The notes under the pieces were generated by a model that saw nothing but the letters and a program-made list of their open reading frames with translations, had not been told where the DNA came from and did no database searches. Shown one piece after another: positions 14,086 to 21,023 of a stretch of 22,639 nt of DNA; position 1 is the first letter of the stretch, and the number at the start of each line of letters is the position of its first letter. This DNA comes from JAAZIN01 sp033809435 (GTDB taxonomy: Bacteria > Bacillota > Dethiobacteria > DTU022), in contig JAPXLS010000011.1 of the NCBI GenBank assembly GCA_033809435.1, positions 1 to 22,639 on the forward strand, read 5' to 3'. A program made the translations under genes and the position numbers.

Positions 14086-15267
14086 GTGAAGAAGCCGGTG
14101 CTGTTCGTACCGCTGCTGATAATACTCGGTTTATTTGTGCTTCCCCTTTATGCCGCCGCTGAAAATGCCAAACCGCCCGAACCTGAATTCGAGATCGAAG
14201 CCGGAGCCGCCCTGCTCATGGAGACAAACAGCGGGGAGATCATCTGGGAAAGAAACAGCAAGGAGAGGCTTTATCCGGCCAGCCTGACCAAGATCATGAG
14301 CCTGCTCCTGGCGATGGAGAGACTGGCGGCGGGGGAGATCTCCCTCGATGACAGGGTGACTGTCAGCGCCCGGGCTTCTTCCATGGGGGGCTCCGAGATA
14401 TTCCTGAGCGAAGGGGATGTGGTTCCCCTGGAAAAGCTGCTCATCGGGATGGCCGTGGGCTCGGCCAATGACGCCGCCGTGGCCGTGGCGGAGCATGTGG
14501 CCGGCTCGGTGGAGGGTTTTGCCGGGATGATGAACGAGAAGGCGCGCAGCCTGGGCATGGAGCAGAGCCATTTCTGCAATCCCCACGGACTTCATGATCC
14601 CGATCATTACAGCAGCGCCCATGACGTCATGCTCATGAGCCTGGCTCTGCTGGAATATCCGCTCATACACCGGTGGGTTACCATCTGGATGGATGAGCAC
14701 TTCTTGAAAGGGGAAATCCGTTCGGGCGAGGTCTTCCTGAGCAATACGAACCGCATGGTCGTGGATTACCCCGGCTGTGACGGGCTGAAAACCGGTTTCA
14801 CCCCCCAGGCGGGAAACAGCATCTCCGCAACAGCGCAGAGGGGGAAGACCCGTCTGCTGGCCGTGGTCATGGATTCGGCCACCGAAAAGGAGCGCTACGA
14901 CACGGCCCGCAAACTCCTGGACTACGGTTTCAGCAACTACAAGGGCATTCCGGTAATCAAGAAGGGGGCTCCGGTCATCCGACTGGCCGTGGAGAAGGGC
15001 TCGCCGCCCGAGGTGGAGGCGATTGCGGCAAGGAACCTGAGCCTGCTCTTGCCGCTAGGCGAGGAAGAGGACTATGTGAAAAATGTGCAGATGCTGCCCC
15101 TGGAGCCGCCCCTGCAGCAGGGTCAGAAAGTGGGGGAGATCACGGTCCGGTACGGCGACGGCAAAAAAACTGCCGTGGATCTGGTGGCCGGCGAGGAAGT
15201 CCGCAAGGCAACGGTGGCGGAGCTCTTTCTCCGGATGCTCCGGCGCTGGCTTAAATTCGGGCGCTAG
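14086..15267 (+). CDS. dacF: D-alanyl-D-alanine carboxypeptidase DacF (low-molecular-weight PBP)
   Basis: 393 residues from a GTG with AAAGGGG nine bases upstream. An N-terminal signal peptide (about 1-26, hydrophobic core LLIILGLFVLPLYAAA) exports it. The S11 peptidase domain shows the three penicillin-binding motifs: S66LTK69 with nucleophile S66, S126AN128 and K235TG. The C-terminal PBP5-type beta domain covers about 290-370, and the extreme C-terminus (FLRMLRRWLKFG) is an amphipathic membrane anchor. DacF trims pentapeptides in spore peptidoglycan. It precedes spoIIAA-spoIIAB-sigF exactly as in B. subtilis. A sigma-F promoter candidate lies upstream and a GC hairpin downstream. Confidence 0.96.
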   Translation: MKKPVLFVPLLIILGLFVLPLYAAAENAKPPEPEFEIEAGAALLMETNSGEIIWERNSKERLYPASLTKIMSLLLAMERLAAGEISLDDRVTVSARASSMGGSEIFLSEGDVVPLEKLLIGMAVGSANDAAVAVAEHVAGSVEGFAGMMNEKARSLGMEQSHFCNPHGLHDPDHYSSAHDVMLMSLALLEYPLIHRWVTIWMDEHFLKGEIRSGEVFLSNTNRMVVDYPGCDGLKTGFTPQAGNSISATAQRGKTRLLAVVMDSATEKERYDTARKLLDYGFSNYKGIPVIKKGAPVIRLAVEKGSPPEVEAIAARNLSLLLPLGEEEDYVKNVQMLPLEPPLQQGQKVGEITVRYGDGKKTAVDLVAGEEVRKATVAELFLRMLRRWLKFGR

Positions 15268-15313
15268 TCCCCGCATATATCAGGGTTTACCGGCCACAGG
15301 CGATGCAAATCAG

Positions 15314-15338
15314 GACCGCCCCGGGTATGGGGGCGGTC
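15314..15338 (+). terminator. GC hairpin between dacF and spoIIAA (candidate leaky terminator)
   Basis: GACCGCCCC (15314-15322) pairs perfectly with GGGGCGGTC (15330-15338) around a seven-base loop; the tail is TTCGCGTTTGTC, poor in T. It would end or attenuate dacF transcripts before the spoIIA promoter. The weak T-tail leaves room for readthrough into spoIIA, as reported for B. subtilis. Confidence 0.55.
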
Positions 15339-15346
15339 TTCGCGTT

Positions 15347-15353
15347 TGTCGAA
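15347..15353 (+). promoter_or_regulatory. 0A box upstream of the spoIIA operon
   Basis: TGTCGAA is an exact Spo0A-binding consensus, inside the T- and A-flanked context TTTGTCGAAAAATATT. It lies 17 bases upstream of the candidate sigma-H -35, a suitable place for activation by Spo0A~P. spoIIA is a known direct target of Spo0A~P with sigma-H. Confidence 0.7.
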
Positions 15354-15369
15354 AAATATTTGCATTCCT

Positions 15370-15398
15370 GCAGGAAAAATCTGATAAGCGCAGAACTA
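15370..15398 (+). promoter_or_regulatory. Candidate sigma-H promoter of spoIIAA-spoIIAB-sigF
   Basis: GCAGGAAAA (15370-15378) fits the -35 RnAGGAwWW completely. An 11-base spacer follows, then GCAGAACTA (15390-15398), which fits RnnGAATww with one mismatch. The start codon of spoIIAA is 34 bases downstream. The -35 overlaps a 12-base perfect palindrome TTCCTGCAGGAA (15365-15376). Confidence 0.65.
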
Positions 15399-15431
15399 AT
15401 TTCCAGAGATAAACAATCGGGGGGTATGCCA

Positions 15432-15803
15432 ATGGATGTGGAGATCGATCTGCGCCCGCCCATTCTGCTGGTCCGCCTGTCGGGCGAACTGGATCACCAT
15501 CAGGCCGTCCGGATGCGGGAGAAGGTGGACCGGGAACTGGCCCGCAGCCGGCCCCGCGCTGTCCTCTTCAATCTTTGCGGGCTCACTTTCATGGACAGCT
15601 CCGGCGTGGGCGCCCTTCTGGGGCGCTACCGCAAGCTCGCCGCCGCGGGCAGGCACATGGCGGTATGCGAGGTTCCCGCCGCCGTCTCCAGGATCACGGA
15701 GATGGCGGGCCTGGCCCGGATCATCCCCTTCTTTGACCATGAGGCGGCAGCGCTGCAGCATCTGATCCTGGGAGCGCCGGAGCCGCAAAAAAGGAGGTTT
15801 TGA
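15432..15803 (+). CDS. spoIIAA: Anti-sigma-F factor antagonist SpoIIAA (STAS domain)
   Basis: 123 residues (B. subtilis 117). A single STAS domain: LSGELDHHQAVRMREKV, then FNLCGLTFMDSSGVGALLGR with the phosphorylatable S57. When dephosphorylated by SpoIIE in the forespore it binds SpoIIAB and frees sigma-F. The frame is open back to 15303, across the 0A box and promoter. Of the two nearby ATGs, 15426 is only one base after the GGGGGG Shine-Dalgarno (15419-15424), while 15432 has the proper seven-base gap and matches the family N-terminus, so 15432 is chosen. Stop and next start are one base apart. Confidence 0.96.
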   Translation: MDVEIDLRPPILLVRLSGELDHHQAVRMREKVDRELARSRPRAVLFNLCGLTFMDSSGVGALLGRYRKLAAAGRHMAVCEVPAAVSRITEMAGLARIIPFFDHEAAALQHLILGAPEPQKRRF

Positions 15804-15804
15804 C

Positions 15805-16254
15805 ATGCTGTCATCCGCTGCCTTCATGAAGCTTGAGATCGAGAGCCGCTCCGAGAACGAGGCCTTTGCCCGGGTCGTTGTCGCCGCTTTTGCAGCCCGC
15901 CTCGATCCCACCCTGGAAGAGATCAGCGATATCAAGACCGCAGTATCCGAGGCGGTGACCAATGCCATCATTCATGCTTACGGGGAGAAGATCGGCCCTG
16001 TTCTGATCAACGCCTTCCTGGAGGGGAACAGGCTCACCGTGGAGGTCGTTGACGAGGGGGTGGGGATCGAAGATCTGGAAAAGGCCCGCGAGCCCCTCTA
16101 TACCAGCAAACCCGAACTGGAGCGCTCGGGAATGGGTTTCACCATCATGGAGAACTTCATGGATGAGCTCAGCGTCCGCTCGTCTCCCGGAGAGGGCACC
16201 GCGGTGATCATGGTCAAGGAGATCCGCTCCCGGGAGAGGCGAAAGGAGAGCTAG
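15805..16254 (+). CDS. spoIIAB: Anti-sigma-F factor / serine kinase SpoIIAB
   Basis: 149 residues (B. subtilis 146). It is a GHKL-fold kinase that holds sigma-F inactive and phosphorylates SpoIIAA. The N box SEAVTNAIIHAYG contains the catalytic E49 and Mg-binding N53; the G1 box is DEGVGI with D83, and the G2 box is RSGMGFTIM around residues 108-115. Near-identity to the B. subtilis stretch TKPELERSGMGFTIMENFMD confirms the assignment. The start is supported by a strong AAGGAGG about eight bases upstream. It is the middle gene of the tricistronic spoIIA operon, with gaps of one base on both sides, so stoichiometry is probably set by translational coupling. Confidence 0.97.
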   Translation: MLSSAAFMKLEIESRSENEAFARVVVAAFAARLDPTLEEISDIKTAVSEAVTNAIIHAYGEKIGPVLINAFLEGNRLTVEVVDEGVGIEDLEKAREPLYTSKPELERSGMGFTIMENFMDELSVRSSPGEGTAVIMVKEIRSRERRKES

Positions 16255-16255
16255 C

Positions 16256-16957
16256 ATGTCCGAGGAGCAGCTGCAGGCGCTGCTGCACCGTTTTCAGCAG
16301 GGCGAGGCGGAGGCCGGGGAGGTGCTGTTCCGGCACCTGGAGCCCCTTGTCCGCGCCTATGTCCGGCGAATGGCCTGCTGCGCCGGAGAGAGAGAGGATT
16401 ACTTCCAGGTCGGGATGATGGGGCTGCTCAAGGCGGCGCAGCGCTTTGACCCGGCCCGCAGCGTCAAATTCACCACCTTTGCCGTCTCCTGGATCGAAGG
16501 GGAGATGCGCATGTACAGACGCTGCCACGGGACCGTTCTCAAAATTGGCCGTTCCCTGCTGGAGCAGTCCCGCCGCCTGGGCCGCTGCCGCGAGCAGCTC
16601 CTGCAGGAGCTGCAGCGCGAGCCCACCGTCGGCGAGATCGCCGCCGCCCTGGGGATCGATTCCGAGGAGGTGGCCCTGATCATGGAGTCATCCCTGCCCG
16701 TCTCGCCCCTGGAAGAGGAGCTCTTCTCCGGCCGGGAAGGGGCGAGCGAGGAGGAAAACCTGCTGGAGCGGCTGGCCCTGAACGAGGGTCTGATGAGACT
16801 TGCCCCCCTGGAGCGCAGGCTCATCGAGCTGCGCTTTTTCAAAGAGCTGACCCAGGCCGAGACAGCCGGCCGCCTCGCCCTGTCGCAGCGCCAGGTCTCC
16901 CGCTTTGAAAAAAGGGCGCTCCACCGGCTCCGCTCCCACATGCAGCCCCGGGGCTGA
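16256..16957 (+). CDS. sigF: RNA polymerase sigma-F factor
   Basis: 233 residues (B. subtilis 255). The first forespore-specific sigma factor. Region 2 is clear at about 47-90 (DYFQVGMMGLLKAAQRFDP, then KFTTFAVSWIEGEMRMYRR), region 3 at about 95-155 (LLQELQREPTVGEIAAALGI) and region 4 at about 175-230, with the helix-turn-helix ELTQAETAGRLALSQRQVSR. ATG 16256 has AAAGGAG seven bases upstream and lies one base after the spoIIAB stop. The B. subtilis region-2 stretch VPMIIGEI is SWIEGEM here. In some relatives sigF and sigG are similar, but position after spoIIAB makes this sigF. Confidence 0.96.
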   Translation: MSEEQLQALLHRFQQGEAEAGEVLFRHLEPLVRAYVRRMACCAGEREDYFQVGMMGLLKAAQRFDPARSVKFTTFAVSWIEGEMRMYRRCHGTVLKIGRSLLEQSRRLGRCREQLLQELQREPTVGEIAAALGIDSEEVALIMESSLPVSPLEEELFSGREGASEEENLLERLALNEGLMRLAPLERRLIELRFFKELTQAETAGRLALSQRQVSRFEKRALHRLRSHMQPRG

Positions 16958-16982
16958 AAATCGGCCGCCCCCCCACTGCCCC

Positions 16983-17011
16983 GCATAAAAAAAACTATTT
17001 ACCGCAAACTA
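16983..17011 (+). promoter_or_regulatory. Candidate sigma-G promoter of the spoVA-type operon
   Basis: GCATA (16983-16987) fits the sigma-G -35 GHATR, followed by a 17-base spacer and CAAACTA (17005-17011), one mismatch from CATnHTA. A transcript from it would start near 17018, shortly before the GGAGGG at 17042 and the small membrane ORF. spoVA is sigma-G controlled in B. subtilis. The stretch 16958-17056 otherwise holds only an A-rich run and no clear terminator for sigF. Confidence 0.5.
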
Positions 17012-17056
17012 AATCCGTGCCGCGAAGCGATTTCATTTTATGGAGGGAAAACGAAT

Positions 17057-17269
17057 TTGTGGGGCCGTGGAAAATCCGCCGCTGTATTGATGTGGGTGGC
17101 TCTTTTTTTTCTCCTTTCCGGCCTGGTGGTCTACCTGTTATTTGCCGCTCCGCCGGAGCCGCCCCGCCGCTCCTTTCCGGTGACAGCCGGATCGCTTCAG
17201 CCCGGCATTCGCAACAATCAAAGGGACAAGGGGGATCACTGCATTGACTACGGTAGCCAAGGTTATTGA
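17057..17269 (+). CDS. Small single-pass membrane protein (hypothetical) at head of spoVA operon
   Basis: 70 residues, not recognised. A TTG start has GGAGGG (17042-17047) nine bases upstream. A basic N-terminus (MWGRGK) leads into one strong hydrophobic segment (about 8-31, including MWVALFFLLSGLVVYLLFAA) and then a Pro-rich, hydrophilic tail of about 40 residues. This looks like an N-in anchored protein with an outside tail. The last 26 bases overlap the dodecin start, and the dodecin ribosome site lies inside it, which suggests coupling. It sits where spoVAA-spoVAB are in Bacillus but resembles neither in length. The frame could be fortuitous; the ribosome site, promoter and membrane segment together make it worth keeping. 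Confidence 0.5.
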   Translation: MWGRGKSAAVLMWVALFFLLSGLVVYLLFAAPPEPPRRSFPVTAGSLQPGIRNNQRDKGDHCIDYGSQGY

Positions 17270-17456
17270 GCTCGTGGGTGAATCGGGTATCAGCTGGGAT
17301 GACGCCGTTGAAAACGCCGTCAGGGAGGCTTCCAAAACAATTGACGGCATCACCGGGGTGGAGCTGGTGAACTGCACCGCCAGCCTGGACAACGGGGAGA
17401 TCCGGGAATACAAGGTCAATCTGAAAGTGGCCTTTGGCGTCCGCGAGGATCGCTAG
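17244..17456 (+). CDS. Dodecin (small flavin-binding protein)
   Basis: 70 residues, the family length. Dodecins form hollow dodecamers that store or buffer flavins. The signature is complete: VAKVIELVGESGISWDDAV, the helix NAVREASKTIDGITGVELV with the conserved Trp (W18) one strand earlier, and the final strands EIREYKVNLKVAFGV. The start is a TTG with AAGGGGG nine bases upstream. It ends 19 bases before spoVAC, in line with the spoVA genes and behind a candidate sigma-G promoter, so it is probably made in the forespore. Dodecin is not part of the classical spoVA operon; a role in protecting or packing flavin in the spore is inference. Confidence 0.88.
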   Translation: MTTVAKVIELVGESGISWDDAVENAVREASKTIDGITGVELVNCTASLDNGEIREYKVNLKVAFGVREDR

Positions 17457-17475
17457 CCCCGAAAGGAGAGATTGC

Positions 17476-17931
17476 ATGCCCGCTGTACCTGAGGAGCTGA
17501 ACATCACCGCCGGGGAGTACGGGGAACTGGCGAAGCAGGAGAAAACCGCCCCGCCGCTGCTGCGCAACTCGCTTGTCGCCTTTGTCAGCGGCGGCGCGGT
17601 CTGCGTCCTGGGGCAGGCCCTGCAGAACGGCTACATCGCCCTGGGGTTCAAGGCCGAGGAGGCGGCCAACCCCACCGTGGCCACGGTTATTTTTCTTGCC
17701 GCCCTGCTGACGGGGCTGGGCGTTTTTGACCACCTGGCCGCCTTTACCGGAGCGGGCACCGCCATCCCGGTGACAGGGTTTGCCAATTCCGTTACCTCGG
17801 CCGCGCTGGAATTCAAAAAAGAGGGGCTGGTGCTGGGCATCGGCTCCAAGATGTTTTCCCTGGCCGGATCGGTGATTCTCTTCGGCGTGGTCACCGCCTT
17901 TGTCGTGGGCATGATATCGGCCCTGTTCTAG
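17476..17931 (+). CDS. spoVAC: Stage V sporulation protein AC
   Basis: 151 residues (B. subtilis 150). A polytopic membrane protein of the SpoVA channel that carries Ca-dipicolinate into the forespore and releases it at germination; SpoVAC is the mechanosensitive part in B. subtilis. A hydrophilic N-terminus (about 1-28) is followed by four hydrophobic segments, with conserved NSLVAFVSGGAVCVLGQAL, LLTGLGVFDHLAAFTGAGTA and PVTGFANSVTSAALEFKKEG. ATG 17476 has AAAGGAG seven bases upstream; the frame is open 14 codons earlier, but those codons overlap the dodecin end and are not conserved. spoVAD follows after 28 bases. Confidence 0.96.
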   Translation: MPAVPEELNITAGEYGELAKQEKTAPPLLRNSLVAFVSGGAVCVLGQALQNGYIALGFKAEEAANPTVATVIFLAALLTGLGVFDHLAAFTGAGTAIPVTGFANSVTSAALEFKKEGLVLGIGSKMFSLAGSVILFGVVTAFVVGMISALF

Positions 17932-17959
17932 GCGGACAGGAGAAAGTGGAGGAGAGCAG

Positions 17960-18967
17960 ATGAGTCAAAAAGTAGGCTCCCAGAGTGTCCTGCTCGATCC
18001 GCCCCCGTACCTGACCGCGGCGGCAACGGTGGTGGGGCCCATGGAGGGCAGGGGCCCCCTGGGGGGCGATTTTGATATGATCTGCGAGGATCTGCAATTC
18101 GGCCGGAAAAGTTTCGAGGCCGCCGAGCAAAGGCTGCTCCAGGAGGCCTGCTCCCGGGCGCTGGAGAAGGGGAACCTCGCTCTCGGGGACATGGAATATT
18201 TTCTGGCCGGCGATCTTCTGAACCAGATCACCGTTTCCGGCTACAGCGCCGCCGCGCTGGGCCGGCCCTTCTTCGGCCTGTACGGAGCCTGCTCCACGCT
18301 GACGCTGGCCCTCTCCTGGGGGGCCATGCTGGTGGCGGGCGGTTTTGCCGCCAATGTCCTGGCGGCGACATCGAGCCACCACTGCAGTGCGGAGCGCCAG
18401 TACCGCTATCCCACGGAATACGGTTTTCAGCGCCCCAGGCATGCGCAGTGGACCGTCACCGGGGCCGCGGCGGCCGTCATCGGCGCGGCGGGCGAATGTC
18501 CGCGGATCACCGCGGTAACCACGGGCAAGGCCGTGGACCTGGGGGAGAAGGATCCCTTCAGCCTCGGCGCGGCCATGGCCCCCGCCGCCGCCTCGACGCT
18601 GATCATGCATTTCCGGGATCTGCAGCGCAATCCCGACTACTACGACCTCATCGTCACCGGCGATCTCGGCTCCGTGGGATCGGGGCTTCTGAAGAAGCTG
18701 CTGGCCCGCAGCGGTTACTACCCCGGGGACAATTACAATGACTGCGGACTCATGATCTACAACCCGGCGGTGCAGCAGGTGGAGGCGGGCGGCAGCGGCT
18801 GTGCCTGCTCGGGGGTGGTGGTGCTGGGCCACCTTCTCAGGCGGATGAGGGCCGGCGAGCTGAACAGGCTTCTCGTTGTCTCCACCGGCGCCCTGCACAG
18901 CCCCACCACCCTGGCCCAGGGCGGGACCATCCCGGGGGTGGCTCACGCCGTGGCCCTGGAAATGTAG
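17960..18967 (+). CDS. spoVAD: Stage V sporulation protein AD (dipicolinate-binding, thiolase fold)
   Basis: 335 residues (B. subtilis 338). A soluble, membrane-associated protein with a thiolase-like fold that binds dipicolinic acid and is needed for its uptake into the spore. Visible landmarks: VVGPMEGRGPLGGDFD near the N-terminus, GLYGACSTLTLAL with the conserved Cys, SSHHCSAERQYRYPTEYG, and the late GDLGSVGSGLL, GDNYNDCGLMIY and SGCACSGVVVLGH. ATG 17960 has GGAGGAG five bases upstream. It stands between spoVAC and spoVAE, with a GC hairpin in the gap after it. Confidence 0.97.
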   Translation: MSQKVGSQSVLLDPPPYLTAAATVVGPMEGRGPLGGDFDMICEDLQFGRKSFEAAEQRLLQEACSRALEKGNLALGDMEYFLAGDLLNQITVSGYSAAALGRPFFGLYGACSTLTLALSWGAMLVAGGFAANVLAATSSHHCSAERQYRYPTEYGFQRPRHAQWTVTGAAAAVIGAAGECPRITAVTTGKAVDLGEKDPFSLGAAMAPAAASTLIMHFRDLQRNPDYYDLIVTGDLGSVGSGLLKKLLARSGYYPGDNYNDCGLMIYNPAVQQVEAGGSGCACSGVVVLGHLLRRMRAGELNRLLVVSTGALHSPTTLAQGGTIPGVAHAVALEM

Positions 18968-18979
18968 CCGGAGGGCGCC

Positions 18980-19007
18980 GCCGCCCGGCGCAGCCCCACC
19001 GGGCGGC
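18980..19007 (+). repeat. GC hairpin in the spoVAD-spoVAE gap
   Basis: GCCGCCCGG (18980-18988) pairs perfectly with CCGGGCGGC (18999-19007) around a ten-base loop. No T-run follows and the operon continues, so mRNA stabilisation or partial attenuation is more likely than full termination (inference). Confidence 0.5.
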
Positions 19008-19037
19008 ATATCCGGAAAGGAGCGAAAGAAAAAGAAA

Positions 19038-19391
19038 ATGGGCACCTACCTTACCGCATTTCTCATCGGGGGGCTCTTCTGCCTCATCGGCCAGCTCCTC
19101 TTTGACCTGACCCCCTTTACGCCGGGCCACATCCTCTCCGGTTTTGTTGTTGCCGGCGGCATCCTCGGCGGGCTGGGCCTCTATGACCGGCTGATCCAAT
19201 TTGCCGGAGCCGGAGCCAGCCTGCCCATATCCAGTTTCGGCAATGCCCTGGCCAAGGGGGCCATGTCCGAGGCGGCCCGCCACGGTGTCATGGGCATCCT
19301 GACGGGCATGTTCGAGCTTACCAGCACCGGGATCACGGCGGCCATACTATTCGCCTTTATCATTGCACTGGTATTCAATCCCCGGGGCTGA
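19038..19391 (+). CDS. spoVAE: Stage V sporulation protein AE (SpoVAEB type)
   Basis: 117 residues, matching the SpoVAEB length of about 116. A small polytopic protein of the dipicolinate channel, paralogous in pattern to SpoVAC: YLTAFLIGGLFCLIGQLLFD, PGHILSGFVVAGGILGGLGLYD and GAGASLPISSFGNALAKGAM. Four hydrophobic segments are visible. The nearest AAAGGAG lies about 16 bases before ATG 19038, unusually far; the frame upstream offers no better start and the Lys-rich codons between are unlikely to be translated. There is no separate spoVAEA gene; spoVAF follows after 43 bases, and a CCCGGG...CCCGGG inverted repeat (19381-19398) spans the stop codon. Confidence 0.94.
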   Translation: MGTYLTAFLIGGLFCLIGQLLFDLTPFTPGHILSGFVVAGGILGGLGLYDRLIQFAGAGASLPISSFGNALAKGAMSEAARHGVMGILTGMFELTSTGITAAILFAFIIALVFNPRG

Positions 19392-19434
19392 GCCCGGGCG
19401 GGACCGAAAATAGAAATGGAGAAATGTGCAGATC

Positions 19435-20895
19435 ATGTCCACACCGGTATTTAAAAAGCTGGAAGAGAATAAAGCGTACCTGCAGGAGCGCCTCGATCCG
19501 GGGGAGAGGAATTTTGATGTCATCTACAAGGAGATCGTCATGGGCGGCCGAAAGGCGGCCCTGCTCACCGTTGACGGGCTGAACAACAATTCGCTGACCA
19601 TTTTCATTATCCGCTCCCTGCTCACGGCGACGAGGGAGCAGCTCGCCGTCAACCCCGTGGAAAAACTGATCAGCGAGATCATCCCCTTTGCGGAGATCGA
19701 TCCGGTGGACGATCTGGAGGAGGCCATCCGCCAGGTCCTGGCCGGACCCATGCTGCTGCTCATCGATGGAGAGCGGCAGGGGCTGCTCATAGACATCCGC
19801 GAGTATCCCGCACGCACCCCGGAAGAGCCCGACATAGAGAAGATCACCCGCGGTTCGCGGGACGGCTTCGTGGAGACGCTGGTCTTCAATGTGGCCCTGA
19901 TCAGGCGGCGGATCCGGGATCCCCAGCTCAGGTGCGAGATCATCAGCGCCGGGCGCCGCTCCGCCACCGATATTGCCGTCATGTACATCCAGGATATTGC
20001 CAACCCGCGGATCGTGGAGGATGTCCGCTCCAGGATCCAAAAGATCGACATCGATGCCCTGCCCATGGCCGAGAAGACGGTGGAGGAGTTCATTACCCGT
20101 TCATTCTGGAACCCCTTTCCCGTGGTCCGCTACACGGAGCGCCCCGACGTGACGGCCAATCACCTCATCGAGGGCCATGTGATCATCATCGTGGACACCT
20201 CGCCCTCGGTGATGATCGTGCCCATCACCTTTTTTCACCTGTTCCAGCACGCCGAGGAATTTCGGCAGGTTCCCGTGGTGGGCACCTACATCCGCTGGAT
20301 CAGGCTTATCGGCGTATTTCTCTCCTTCCTGCTCATACCGGTCTGGATTCTTTTGACGACGCATCCCAGCTTCCTGCCCAAATCGCTCAAGTTCATCGGC
20401 CCCAAGGAGGAGGCGAGCATGCCCATCTACCTGCAGTTCGTCTTTGCCCATTTCGGCCTGGATCTGGTCCGCATGGCCAGCATCCATACCCCCTCGCCCT
20501 TTGCCACCGCCCTGGGCCTTGTCGGCGCCCTGCTCATCGGCCAGATTGCCGTATCCGTCGGCTTCTTCACGCCCGAGGTGCTTCTGTACACCGGGCTCAT
20601 CGCCCTGGGCGTATTTGCCTCGCCCAGCTGGGAGCTGAGCATGGCCAACCGGGTGGTTCTTCTGCTGCTGATCCTGCTCACCGGGCTCTTCGGCCTGACG
20701 GGCCTGATCATCGGGATCACGGCGGTCTTCCTGCGCCTGGTCCTGACCAGATCCTTCGGTTTTCCCTACCTCTGGCCCCTCATCCCGCTGGATCTGAAAG
20801 CGCTGCCCACCATATTTATCCGCCGCCCCATCTCCATCCAGCTGTACCGCCCCCGCTGGCTGAAGACGAAAGACAGCGATCGCACCGAAAAATAA
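19435..20895 (+). CDS. spoVAF: SpoVAF, GerA-family spore germination protein
   Basis: 486 residues (B. subtilis 493). It shows the GerA-type A-subunit architecture: a soluble N-terminal part of about 290 residues, including NFDVIYKEIVMGGRKAALLTVDG and RRSATDIAVMYIQDIANPRI, then four to five membrane segments at about 285-310, 355-385, 390-410 and 412-435, and a short cytosolic tail. SpoVAF is an inner spore membrane protein that modulates germination and Ca-dipicolinate release. ATG 19435 begins the usual MSTPVFKKLEEN; a GTG nine bases upstream (19426) is in frame and closer to the GGAG at 19418, so the true start could be either. It is the last gene of the spoVA operon. I see no convincing terminator in the 70 bases after it. 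Confidence 0.95.
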   Translation: MSTPVFKKLEENKAYLQERLDPGERNFDVIYKEIVMGGRKAALLTVDGLNNNSLTIFIIRSLLTATREQLAVNPVEKLISEIIPFAEIDPVDDLEEAIRQVLAGPMLLLIDGERQGLLIDIREYPARTPEEPDIEKITRGSRDGFVETLVFNVALIRRRIRDPQLRCEIISAGRRSATDIAVMYIQDIANPRIVEDVRSRIQKIDIDALPMAEKTVEEFITRSFWNPFPVVRYTERPDVTANHLIEGHVIIIVDTSPSVMIVPITFFHLFQHAEEFRQVPVVGTYIRWIRLIGVFLSFLLIPVWILLTTHPSFLPKSLKFIGPKEEASMPIYLQFVFAHFGLDLVRMASIHTPSPFATALGLVGALLIGQIAVSVGFFTPEVLLYTGLIALGVFASPSWELSMANRVVLLLLILLTGLFGLTGLIIGITAVFLRLVLTRSFGFPYLWPLIPLDLKALPTIFIRRPISIQLYRPRWLKTKDSDRTEK

Positions 20896-20965
20896 CCCCC
20901 TGCCGCCGCCCCCACCGCCGGCGATCAGCGGCCCGCCCGGTCAGCGCAACGGCCCTGCTTTTTTA

Positions 20966-20974
20966 TGGTATAAT
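20966..20974 (+). promoter_or_regulatory. Extended -10 promoter upstream of the nucleotidyltransferase gene
   Basis: TGGTATAAT provides a TG extension plus a perfect TATAAT (20969-20974). No TTGACA-like -35 is found at the right distance, as is acceptable for extended -10 promoters. It is preceded by a T6 run (20959-20964). The chosen start codon is about 50 bases downstream. This promoter makes the following gene independent of the spoVA operon. Confidence 0.6.
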
Positions 20975-21023
20975 CTATTAGGCCTGGATTCTTCCAGCAA
21001 TTACAGTGACGGTGGTAGGCGGA

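Noticed and set aside
15303..15431. N-terminal extension of SpoIIAA to ATG 15303
   Set aside because: It would run through the hairpin, the 0A box and the sigma-H promoter and adds residues absent from the family.
17017..17247. 76-codon frame overlapping the small membrane ORF
   Set aside because: No membrane segment, no ribosome site at its GTG, and it begins inside the predicted 5' leader; the 17057 frame explains the GGAGGG better.
20896..20964. Terminator after spoVAF
   Set aside because: The T6 run at 20959-20964 has no convincing stem before it (only GGCC/GGCC or a three-base pairing), and it is part of the region of the extended -10 promoter.
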